Program-made: the position numbers and the translations under genes | DNA from: Mugil cephalus | Taxonomy: Eukaryota; Chordata; Actinopteri; Mugiliformes; Mugilidae | Direction: 5' to 3' | NCBI RefSeq assembly: GCF_022458985.1 | Contig: NC_061776.1 | Span: forward strand, 8,512,591 to 8,576,590 | Length of the DNA stretch: 64,000 nucleotides | Shown: positions 12,266-28,288 of the stretch, piece by piece | How positions within the stretch are numbered: the stretch's first letter is position 1 | Layout of the letters: every line of letters starts with the position of its first letter | Notes under the pieces: generated by a model | What the model was told of the DNA's origin: nothing | Database searches by the model: none | What the model saw: only the letters and a program-made list of their open reading frames with translations

Positions 12266-12905
12266 GTCTGATGGCTAATCATAACGCTATATTGTAATAC
12301 AACAATGGTTTTATGCTAATCCAACTCTGTTTGTTTTATATTATATGATTGTCTACAATGTTATAACTGTTTTTTTTTTTTTTTTTCAGCATTTCACACT
12401 TTTGTGTGAAGTTGTAATTTCGATCTTAATGTTTTCATACTGCAAACAATAAAACTTTTTAGCCAATGCATTTGTGATTAATGGGATTAATGATCCACTA
12501 AATTTCCTTTGGTGACTCAACAATTAGATTAAAGATCACATTACCGAGTGAATAGAACATATGTGCAGTCAGGAACACACACTACAATGACAAAGAGAGA
12601 ATATTAAAACAAAATCAGGTAAAAAAAATAAAATAAATAAACTTCAGTCTGACTCATAAACCCTTAACTGCTAGACCCTGTTCCAAGGTGTAGGCTTATT
12701 GTTTTATTTGGATAAATGCAATTACTGACATGCTTAATTTTTACATCAGTCCAGATTTGAAGGTGTCTGAGTATTTTTTAATAACCTTCTTGTTGAACCA
12801 GGCTCCAGCTCTAACTTCCACTAATGTTTGTCTAGCTGCCATCTGCCAATTAACAGCGCAACCTTCACGTGAGAGTCATCGCAGCATCTGTTTCCTTTCT
12901 TACAG

Positions 12906-13077
12906 CCAAACACTGGACTCCTGATCCCCAGTGATCCGTGTCACCATGCCAACTCCTACGGTCCTCACAGCAACCAGGAGTCCTCAGAGAAGTCGCTAGG
13001 TTTACAAGCATATTTGCATCACTGCTAGCCTCCATAAAGTGGATCCTCCACCCCCCGACAGAAGGATCTGGAGGCAG
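12906..13077 (+). other. Probable 5' UTR exon of the LRR gene, with a small open frame
   Basis: A good acceptor (TTTCTTACAG ending about 12905) and a good donor (GGAGGCAG|GTAGGG at 13077/13078) bracket this 172-base stretch. The next acceptor, CTGCTCCAG, lies just before the LRR start codon, giving an intron of about 83 bases. One frame stays open for about 41 codons (PNTGLLIPSDPCHH ... then TAG at 13027). I read the exon as 5' UTR of the LRR gene. Alternatively it is the terminal coding exon of a separate transcript. Confidence 0.4.
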
Positions 13078-13162
13078 GTAGGGTGGAGGAAGACGCAGAG
13101 GAGACCACTGCAGAGATATGGAGTGGTAAAATCACATTTGCTCTGTCCTTCCTGCTCCAGAG

Positions 13163-14398
13163 ATGGCTTTTTGGTGGACTCTCCTGCTGTTTTTCACATT
13201 GCTGCTGGTGCAGACGGGACTTGTTGTTGGATGTGTTTGTCCAGCAGCCACCATTTTGACCCAGTTTCCCTCTGAGGTTCCTGCTGATGTCTGCTGCTTG
13301 AACTATTCTGGCTCTGCTTTCAGCCATGTGAGCTGGTCTGTGTTTACCAATAAGACAAACATAGAGACACTGGATCTCTCCAACTGTAATATCAGCTCTG
13401 TTGACACTAATGGCAAAGAGAGCTCTGCGCTACGGAAGGTCTACTTAGGTCATAATAGACTAACAGCGTTGCCAAGAGGGTTTCTGTCAAACCAGGCCAG
13501 CCTGATGGAAGTGGATCTGAGCGCTAACCTTCTTCAGGAGCTTCCTCTGGGCTTCCTCCAGGACTCTGATAACCTCCAGAAGCTGCATCTGCAAGGGAAC
13601 CAGCTACGCTCCCTCCCTAACGCTATACTTCAGAAGCCCAGTCTTCAAAAGTTGGAGCTGGATGGGAACTACTGGGACTGCTCCTGTTTGTTACTGGAAG
13701 GCCTGGAGGCCGTCATGCAAACTAACAGGACCACCAGAGCATTGGATGTGGTGGGGAACATGACCTGCTTCTCTCCCCCGCACGTGGCGGGATCGACGGT
13801 GTTGTCGCTGAAGCTAAAGGACGTGTGTCGCCCCGCTGGTCTCACAGCACTCTTCATCGTGCTACCTCTCATCATCCTCATCACCTTGCTCCTCTGCTGG
13901 TGCTGCGGGAGGAAGAGGAAGAAGAAGGAAGCCCCCGTGTTCAGCAGCTCCAAAAAGAGGGCCTCCAGCTCCAGCTGCAACGGCCAGAAATACCGCGCCA
14001 AGCAGCAGCCGTCGGCCGCTGAGCTCCAGGGCAACGCAGCAGCCGGCGACAAAGAAGTCATCCTGAAGAACCAGCTGCTGCTGCGCCCGGCGTCCTCCCT
14101 CCTGGGCAGCTCCAGGGACATCTATGAAGAGGTGGAGATCAAGCTGGGCTCGGTGGAGTCGCTTCCTCGAGACGCCTCGCGCTCTCCCAGCTTCACGGGC
14201 GGGAGGCAAGGATCCCAGGAGCCCGACGGGGCCAGCAAGACGGAGCTGGACGTCGTCAGTGTGACTGAGGTGATGAAAGACTCCGCTGACAGGGAGAAGG
14301 CTTACCTGGCTCAGTCCACCGAGTACTACAGCCTGGTGCCGGGCATCGAGCTGGAAGACTCGGACCACGGCGAGTACGAGAACGTTGACCTCTCGTGA
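13163..14398 (+). CDS. LRR type I transmembrane protein with tyrosine-motif tail (LRRC25-like)
   Basis: A 411-codon single-exon frame; the ATG lies just inside the exon after a CTCCAG acceptor. Residues 1-23 form a signal peptide. CVCP ... DVCC is a cysteine N-cap, followed by four or five LRRs from IETLDLSNCNIS through LQKLHLQGNQL to LQKLELDGN, and then a cysteine C-cap (WDCSC ... MTC ... DVC). N-glycosylation sequons are present (NYS, NKT, NRT, NMT). Residues 226-248 are hydrophobic, followed by a GRKRKKK stop-transfer. The 163-residue cytoplasmic tail carries YEEV (Y321), YSLV (Y389) and YENV (Y405). Architecture and the CLNYSG-type N-cap resemble LRRC25, a myeloid receptor-like protein, but the LRR array and tail are longer. 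Ligand and signalling role are inferred. A 179-codon antisense frame over it is a composition shadow. Confidence 0.8.
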   Translation: MAFWWTLLLFFTLLLVQTGLVVGCVCPAATILTQFPSEVPADVCCLNYSGSAFSHVSWSVFTNKTNIETLDLSNCNISSVDTNGKESSALRKVYLGHNRLTALPRGFLSNQASLMEVDLSANLLQELPLGFLQDSDNLQKLHLQGNQLRSLPNAILQKPSLQKLELDGNYWDCSCLLLEGLEAVMQTNRTTRALDVVGNMTCFSPPHVAGSTVLSLKLKDVCRPAGLTALFIVLPLIILITLLLCWCCGRKRKKKEAPVFSSSKKRASSSSCNGQKYRAKQQPSAAELQGNAAAGDKEVILKNQLLLRPASSLLGSSRDIYEEVEIKLGSVESLPRDASRSPSFTGGRQGSQEPDGASKTELDVVSVTEVMKDSADREKAYLAQSTEYYSLVPGIELEDSDHGEYENVDLS

Positions 14399-14403
14399 CA
14401 CGT

Positions 14404-15410
14404 CTTAAAGGAAAAGTTAAAGATTTTGGAAAATAGGCTTTTGTTTTCTTGGTGGGATTTGAATCCATTAAAACTAAAACTAAATGTTTTGCTGAAATCA
14501 GAAGCACCCACTGATCAGCTCTTTAATTTAGTTTTCATTATGTTTTATTTTACTGTTACGGTGATTGTTGCTTAATATTTAGATGCTGTTTACTGTTAGA
14601 TAGCAATTCATTGCACCAGTTTCTGGTCAGGCAAGTTTCTAATGGGTTATACCCACAACTGAAGAAGCTACTCCAGTCCAGTTCACTCTTTTTGGATATA
14701 CTGTTAAAAGGAGCCAGTGTGGTGTTAGCCTAGCTTAGCATAACATCTAGCAGTAGTGGAAACAGTCAACTCGGCTCAGCCTTAAATTTTATAAAAGCTC
14801 ACTGAATGGCTATTTTGTGTTTAACCCACACAAAACAAAAAGGTTTTAAAACATTTATTTATGCATCCTCATTAAACAAAACCTTGATTGAATGAGCTAA
14901 CTGCTAATGCTAAAGCGCTAGCACTGGTCTCAAATGATCAAAATGCTGGTTTACAGTGATAAATGACAGAAACGGTGATGTGTGTTAAGAATAAAGGGGG
15001 GTTAAAGTTTGCCTAAACGTCCCCAAAACAGAAATATTTCTTCTGATTCACCTTCGACCATTTGGACCGAGGAACACGTTTCCTGGCATAGATACATCAC
15101 AGCTCAATGTGATTCAGTGGTAGCTTATCTATCTTGTGTAAATTATGTATTAATCTGTGATGACTGTCTATGTGTGTATCTAAACTACACGATTTAGCCC
15201 TGCCTTTCGAGGTAGGTAGGTAGGTTTATAACCTTGGAGCGAGCCAGCTGTTTCCCCTCCTTCCTGCCTTTATGCTAAACTAAGCCAATCTCCTCTTGGC
15301 TCCAGCTCCATGACTAACGCACAGATAAGATTTAAGCTTTTGTGCCCATTTATTTCCCAACTAGAAAACAAATAAGTGTATTTTCCAAAGCTTGTCGTTC
15401 CCAATGGTCT
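14404..15410. mobile_element. Palindromic mini-transposon directly downstream of the LRR stop codon
   Basis: The left end (about 14407-14453: AAAGGAAAAGTT ... TTTTGGAAAATAGG ... GTTTTCTTGG) is the inverted counterpart of the right end (15360-15405: CTAGAAAACA ... GTGTATTTTCCAAAGC). Further inside, GTTAGCCTAGCTTAGCATAA (about 14725) matches in inverted form TTATGCTAAACTAAGCC (about 15270), and both arms carry GGAGCCA/TGGCTCC. No transposase frame is present. This is a common teleost long-TIR mini-element. It starts six bases after the TGA, so it probably supplies the 3' UTR of the LRR gene. Confidence 0.65.
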
Positions 15411-17730
15411 AAAGAGAGACTGTGTGATGCAGAGAGAGTGATCTATGGTCCTTGTGGTCTGACCTCAGCTGTATCACAATGTAAGAGGAAGTGATTTTCC
15501 TGTGGGACCTGAGAAATGCAGTGACGGTTTGAAAAGGGAGGCTCAGTTTTTACTCCCAGGAAAAAAAAAAAAGAAAAAGGCTGTTTTGCAGTCACAAAGA
15601 CATTTAAGTCATTAAATGATCAACTCTTTGCAAAATGTACAAGACCACAAACAACAGGGTATATATTTAATCACTCTGCTCACTTACTGGAAGTAAAGCA
15701 GGCTTTTGTGTATACCTTTATTTACCTCACCCATCTGCGATCATTATACGCATTCCAGTTTGACTCGCTACTAATTTTGCATAAGAGATGTATCCTGAAA
15801 TTCTTTCACCATAAGCTGTACAACCAGAAATACTATATAGTGTAGGTGCTAAATAATAACTAATCCCGTCTCCGGGCTCACAGTTAATTCCAGATGAGCT
15901 GTGGAATGTAAAGCGCATGTGAGATGTCGAAATGTACATGTCATTCGGATGTTTGGGAGGGATGAAAGGGAGGTTGGTTCCTCTTGTTTTGAGTCGCTCA
16001 CACTGAAATGTGCAGCCAGGTTGTAAAATTGCCAAGGCGGACGAGTCTAAATGCTGGTTTAAGATTAACATCTCTGTAGTGCGGGTTCAATAAACTTCGA
16101 GAGGACACGTGAACGTAGGCGTCATTGTGTAGGTGCGTAAGGACATAAGATGTTATCTAAGATGTGGAAAGTAGACAGATGTCTCACCCTCACACTTTCC
16201 GGCTCTGAAAGGTGATTGGTTTGTGTGCAGCCATGGGGAGAGAGAGCGAGCGAGGGTGTGGAGCTTCCATGAATTGAATTAACTGAGGTGTATTTTCCAG
16301 ACGCAGCTCATTTCATTGACATGGTCAGGACTACTGCTGTCCAACAGTGTCTTCGGTCAAGAGACAGACAAAGCAGGGAGGAGGGAGTCGCATTTTGTAA
16401 TTTTGTACAACTTTCGCACAGATACATGTATTGTTAACAAGTCTGCATATCCTGTGTGTTTGTATTTACGTTTGTTTTTGTTGGTTTTAGCAGCTGTTTT
16501 GTTACTTATCTTATTTCCTGCTGAAGTGTATATGTTTAGGTAATTACTTTTGGCAAAAATGACAACTCGCTGGCAGATTTTAGTGGCTAATAGGAGAATA
16601 ATGCCAACATTGTTCCTGAAATAAATGAAAACATCGTCGACATGTGACTTTTTAATGTGTCCCTCCCTTGTAACCATAATCTTTAACCTCCAAACAAATG
16701 CTTAGTTACGAGCTGAATAGCCAGAAATGCTAAAGATTAATGCTGTTTGTGTAGAGAGGCTACAACCAAACTGTACTATACTGAGGAAAGTCTTTATAAT
16801 ATTGTCATGTAAGTCCACGTTCCATTATTTTAAATAACTTTTATTATAGCAGACGGTTAAAACGTTAAACATTGTGGAAAATTTAGACTATAAAATCACC
16901 TTTTTATTTTTAGAGTCAATATATTTAAATTATAACAACAGGTTTACTATGTCTCCTCAGTTCATTCCTGGTTTCAAAGAAAAGTTTTGAAAATTAAAAT
17001 ATTTCCTAAAATGTAGAGATCTGAAGGGAAACTGGGCCTTGATTTGAATACATACCAAAAATAATGAATAATGCTTCATAAAACAACACGGGGACATTGA
17101 TGTCATCTGTAATAAAAGCACTGATTTTCTTTTCTTATTGTTATTATGTTTAAACTGTAAAATGCACTACTTTGATTGTATGCGATTTTAACACTGTTTA
17201 GAGAAAATAAATGCATTTTTTAAGAAGAAAAAAAAAATTCTTGCTTACATTGATCATTAACAACATAACAAACAAACTGTGTCCTGAAACTGTGTCACTG
17301 TTTTTTTTTTTTACATCTTTGAGGCCCCATGCTCCAGATCTTTTCATTGGAGCTCCCGGCGGCTCTTTCTGCCCCGACAATGACCCAGGTCGGCCCCAGC
17401 TCACCTGGAATCCCACTTTTCTTTTGAGCTCTGATTTCACTCACCGTGGGAAGTTGTAATTACAGCATTGGGTTACTCTCTCTGTGCCGTTCTCAGAGCA
17501 CAGTACGTCCAGTAGTTGTGGCCAGGAAATGACGGCTCAGAAATAGTTGTAGGAGTGTTCATGGATGCTAATCTGGGAGCATGTTTCATCTGATTCACAG
17601 ACCAGTCATTGTCTGTAGATCTACAAGCACCAAACACAAAATGGAGAAAACTTTTACCATAAAAAAACGAGTGTTATTATATAAAATTAAGGTAAAACAT
17701 GACTTAAAGAGGAAAAATCAAAGCATGTGT
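15411..17730. other. Intergenic, no supported gene
   Basis: A/T-rich sequence. It includes an open frame of 114 codons on the - strand (16071-15727) that matches no family I know and has no splice context or codon bias to support it. T/A runs occur near 15560 and 17300. Nothing else is recognised. Confidence 0.5.
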
Positions 17731-17736
17731 GAGCAT

Positions 17737-18592
17737 AATGATACCTGTGTGTTTTGGTCATTGAATTTTCTGTTCAGAAAAGTATATTAAAATGCAAAAA
17801 ATGTGTGGTTTGATTTTGAATTTAAAATTTAAAAATTAAAATTCAAGGCATTTTTCTTTATCTGGACACAGCATTTATAAACAGAACTTTTCTAAGTTTC
17901 TAAAATCAAAACATAAAATCGTTAGAAGACAGACAGACGTTTTTTTTAATATGTTGTCCGACCGGAAGTTGTCGTTTTCAAAGTAAGAGCACGTATGAGG
18001 AATGTGCTGTATAACAGAAGTTGACAGACATAGATCACTTTTCGAAAACAATTTACGAAACAGTACAAATGTTTCAGGAAAGATGACATGGTTGCAGAAA
18101 GACTTGGCTTAATATTTCAGATAAAAACCAAAAATACCTACATATAATAGAGAATAGTTAGCTACTAGCTAACATATGTGTGCAGATTTTTGCAAAAGAC
18201 AAGAATGTGTTTTGCCACGTCAACGATAACGTCAGAGTAAGGTTACGAAGACATTTTAGTCTACGCCACTGACAGATGTCATATATTTGGGCAAAGACAT
18301 AGAACCGTCCTCATACATGCTCTTACTTTGAAATCGGCAACTTCCGGTTGCAAAATATGATAAAGACGGACACTTTTTTCCTACAGATTTTATTTTTCGC
18401 TTTTAGAAACAGAAAATGAAAGTAGACCGTGTTTAAAAGTTTTGTTTATCCCTTCTCGACTATGATAAATAAAAACGTCTAGAATGTCAATTTTAATTTT
18501 TGAATTTTAAAATGAAAATCAAATTATTATTATTATTTTTTTTAATATCGTTTCTTAACGGAAAATCCAATGACCAAAACACACACGGACCC
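17737..18592. mobile_element. Large fold-back element, about 260-bp arms
   Basis: Left-arm blocks TGTGTGTTTTGGTCATTGAA (from about 17745), AAATTTAAAAATTAAAATTC and GACCGGAAGTTGTCGTTTTC...AAAGTAAGAGCACGTATGAGG (to about 18000) return as inverted copies in reverse order. The inverted copies are CCTCATACATGCTCTTACTTTGAAATCGGCAACTTCCGGT (from 18309), TTTTAATTTTTGAATTTTAAAAT, and CCAATGACCAAAACACACAC (to about 18586). The loop is about 310 bases. No coding capacity is visible. It would form a very stable cruciform or hairpin and is best read as a non-autonomous fold-back DNA transposon. Confidence 0.8.
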
Positions 18593-19940
18593 ATTACAAA
18601 CACCGTATTTAATCTGTCTGATGTTCTTTTGATTTGTTTCCTGTCAATAAAAAAGCCTCTGGCTGTTCTTGTCTATGAGACACAGAGACCTCAGGGCTGA
18701 GGCCGGGAGCTATGCTGCACATTGCAAGAGCGCCATCTAGTGACAGGAATTAAACTGTCTGCACGTATTGAAAATAATTTACTGAGGATCAATACATAAA
18801 TCTCTGCAGGTAGTAAATTCTCTTCATCAGATCTCCTGCTGGTTCAGACAGAGAACAGGGAAGTGATCGCTGGTCCGGGTCCTGGTGGAGGATACATGGC
18901 CTCATAAATATCACGTCAGTGGAGAACAAACAGCCGATAAAGCAGCAAAATAAAGGCTCTGATTTACAGTGGACGGCTGTAACGATGTGAAAAACAAACA
19001 AGTGAGCCGAGCACAAGAGATGCAGAGACAAGAGGGATGGACCCACCTCATAACTCTGATGTTATCACAGTCACCAATAAATAGAAAAGGCATGTGAGGT
19101 TATTTGATTTTCTGTGCAGATGACAGGTCCAGAGTACTTGTTATATTCTACCCTCTAAATGTATAGAAAACGTGATGAAAAAACAAACAAAAACAACTGA
19201 AAACCAAAGAAAACCTTTCGATTACTATTGATTAGACACTATAAACAGAGAAATCATGATTTACAAAGCACGTAAGGTTTATTTAAATAAATATATACAA
19301 TCACTACACAGAGTTGTAAAAGATTAATTACTAATGGTTAATTCCAAGAATAGTGTACTAAAAGATCTACGTCAAAATAATAAAAGTCTTGGACGTGAGG
19401 TTTCGTTTGTAAAATCAGCTGTGATCAAACAATGTACAGCGTGGGAAAGTTTATTTAATTCCTCAGACTGATAATTAATTTACAACTCTTCTTTATTTCT
19501 TTATAAAATATTTTATGATTTCTTTCAATTTGCTGCTGGAAGCAACGTCCACTGTAAAGTCTTTTTTTTTATAACCTGAACGTGTGTTTGCAGGTTGGTT
19601 TATGCCCAAATTACGATGCATCATCTTTACCTCTTGTTTTGAAGCGTGTCACATAAATAAATGGTTTTATTCATTTACAAATGTAGAGATGAAAGGTGAA
19701 GATTTTACCCTTTTTCTTGTCTTGTGTGACAACAAAATGAACATTTTAATTAATTTTCTGCTGGCATTTGATAAAATAAAAGAATAAATAAAAGATGAGA
19801 AGATCATTTATTACTTTTTCATCCGTTTAAATTATAATAATTATTGTGTTTGCTCTGAGCCTTATGGGAGTAATGATTACTGATCACTATGCACAGGGGA
19901 ATAAAATACTTCCATCCACTCTTCTATCTGAGGTGTGTTT
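18593..19940. other. Intergenic, upstream of the bestrophin gene
   Basis: A/T-rich with no exon-like segment or recognised repeat. Small open frames here have no coding character. Confidence 0.4.
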
Positions 19941-19959
19941 CTCTCAGGCCGCAGGTTCC

Positions 19960-20079
19960 CAGGTAATAAATCTAAGATGTCAATTTGTGACAGCTCCATA
20001 GAAAGGTTTAAATTGAGGCCCAGTGGAAGAACTTCTCTTCTCAGGACGCCTCTTTCCTACACAGGACCAGCCCTCGCAG
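19960..20079 (+). other. Putative 5' UTR exon of the bestrophin gene
   Basis: A donor CCTCGCAG|GTGAGG at 20079/20080 and an acceptor GATGTTTCAG ending at 20162 define an 83-base intron just before the exon carrying the bestrophin ATG (20180). The transcription start is not determined. No clear TATA box is seen at the expected place. Confidence 0.4.
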
Positions 20080-20179
20080 GTGAGGTGTAGTTTTCTATGT
20101 GCACACGAATATTGATGATTTACATATTTTAACATATATTTTTGCTTGTTTTGATGTTTCAGGATTTTTCTGCCTCATC

Positions 20180-26255
<6,076 letters not shown>

Positions 26256-26400
26256 AAGTTATTATAAAGAAAATGTTAAATAATCTGTGAAATAAAATGT
26301 TTCTCTCCAAAATATCAAATTAAAAGTTTTCATATAAATGAACAAATAAAGTTTCAGACACAGGAAATAAAAATTTTTTTTTTTTTTTTTGCTTTTTCTG
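26256..26400 (+). terminator. Bestrophin 3' UTR with polyadenylation signals
   Basis: AATAAA hexamers occur near 26290 and 26345 after the TGA at 26255. The second is followed by an A/T-rich region with a T run at about 26375-26390, so cleavage in this interval is likely. Confidence 0.5.
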
Positions 26401-27690
26401 GTTTACATTTCAGAAAATTAAGTATGCAGGATTAAATATCATCAGCGTCTTCTTGCTGACATACTAAATTGAATACTTAAAACCTGATTAAATCTGTTAT
26501 CAATTAAACTTGTGTATTTGTATGTATTGATAATGAGGATTTTGTCTGTTTATTTCACATATTTTACACATCATAGATCATATTTGTTATTCTGTTGCCT
26601 TGGAGCTTATTTATTCCTGTATAAATTTGGTTCTCCAGTTATTAATCCTGCCTTACAGCTCGTCAGTGACTTTAGGAGGCAGCCTGCACAGACTGCAGCA
26701 GCGAATGAGATGGGATTTCTTGTTTACATGAATCCATGTAGTTTATCTGAATACTCCAAAGAGCACGAAACAAAAGTTGGAACTAAATCTACACAATCAC
26801 ATCACTAAGATCTTTGTCCACACAATTGTGCACACACACCACTTTTTAAATGTAAAATAAATAAATAAATAAAAATACTTTTACTCCCAACATCAAACTG
26901 ATACACTTTGGACTTTCAGTGTAAGGTATTATTAATTACGTTTTGTCTGGCACCAAAACAAAACACATTAATAATTTGGTAACTGTTATGAGCTCACATT
27001 AGCCTGACAAACCTCACTGAAGGCTAGCCTGAGGCTAATCCATTAGCTGACCATTTAGATAATTAACATCAGTTACCAGGCTAACTAGGTTGGAAATGGA
27101 CCAAAACCTCAAACTCATCCGAAAGGCTGGAAGTTTGGATGAGGACCAGCAGAGGGACAAAGGCTAGAGCTAGTAGCTAGCAGCAAGTAGCAAGTCATTA
27201 GCAGCTAATAGATAGTACCTAGTAGTAAGCTATTAGCTGCTAGCAGCTAGTATTTGGTATACAGTAGTCAGCAGCTAGTAGTTAGTACTTACTATATATC
27301 TATGGTCACTGGCTATCTACTGCTATCTACTAGCTAGTATTTAGCAGTTAGTAACTAGCAGCTAATAGTTAGCAGCTGGTAGTTAGGAGTTAGCAACTGT
27401 CACACAAAGCGGGGACGCCCTTAATTATGCACATTTAAACATTAATAAAAAAAATACTGGGTGAATGACTTACAACAGAATTCACCACCCATACAGTTAT
27501 CATGGATAATGAAATAAACAATTGAGACCAAAAAAAAACGTTTTTTTGTAACAGGCTGTAAACATGTTTAATAATGCAGTAAAGTTGGGCTTTTTAACAT
27601 GGGGTCTACGGGATTTGCTCCCTTTTGGGGCCTCAAGTGGCCACTCGATGAACTGCATTTTTTTTTCAGTTGAGAAACACTTATTTTGAA
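26400..27690. other. Intergenic between bestrophin and hectd3
   Basis: No exon is seen. From about 27160 to 27400 the sequence is a degenerate TAGCAGCTAGTA/TTAGCAGC array (cryptically simple DNA rich in CTAG), preceded near 27000-27080 by further GCTAGCCTGAGGCTAA motifs. A (AAAT)n run lies near 26855-26875. Confidence 0.6.
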
Positions 27691-27714
27691 AAATAGAAAA
27701 CGACGGAAGTTGGA

Positions 27715-27814
27715 AAGGATCAAAATTGTCTCCCGCACTTCCGCGTTGTGAGAAATCCACAGAAACCAACAGCACCGACTTAGCAGAGTCACAAATCCTA
27801 GCACTTGTCATCAG
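27715..27814 (+). other. Putative 5' UTR exon and start region of hectd3
   Basis: A CpG-containing segment (CCGCACTTCCGCGTTGTGAG) contains the ETS-type core ACTTCCG. It ends at a good donor, CATCAG|GTACGT (27814/27815). A matching acceptor TTTTGTTTAG ends at 28170, and the exon starting at 28171 runs into the hectd3 ATG at 28289. The exact start is not determined. Confidence 0.45.
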
Positions 27815-28288
27815 GTACGTTTGACGTGACGGTGTCTTGTAGTTCATTAAGTGTTTATCTCAAATACTGTCGTGACAGATATTAAGAAGAAGAAGAAGAA
27901 CACACCGGTTCAGTTGATAAAGATTGTCTCACTTCAGTATGATGTACTTTACCGAACACGGCTAGCATGCTAATGTTAGCCCAGTCACTTTATCTTGTGC
28001 AAAGAGCAGATACTTTTGTCAGGGAACTTTGGTCGCTGACAGGCACATTTCAGTCTCTTTATGCTGTGTACACAAACCCACTTATGAACACTAGAAAGCA
28101 ATAATTAACGTGATTTGACTGCAGTGAGTTTGACGCCCTATGTCTCTCAAGAATATTCTGTTTTGTTTAGGTTTGACAGGATCATCCCTCCGCTGCCAGG
28201 CAGGAAAACAAAAGGCAGGACAGTGGGGTAATGTCAGCTGAGCCCCTCCCCTGCTGCTGAGCTGCTGACTGTCGCCACCAACATCACC

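Noticed and set aside
13862-14401. 179-codon antisense frame over the LRR gene tail
   Set aside because: It lies opposite a confident coding exon and is open because of GC-rich codon positions. Its sequence is Leu/Ala/Gly/Val shadow composition with no domain.
26512-26808. 98-codon open frame downstream of the bestrophin gene
   Set aside because: Hydrophobic Leu/Tyr/Phe-rich reading of A/T-rich DNA beyond the polyadenylation signals; no recognised family.
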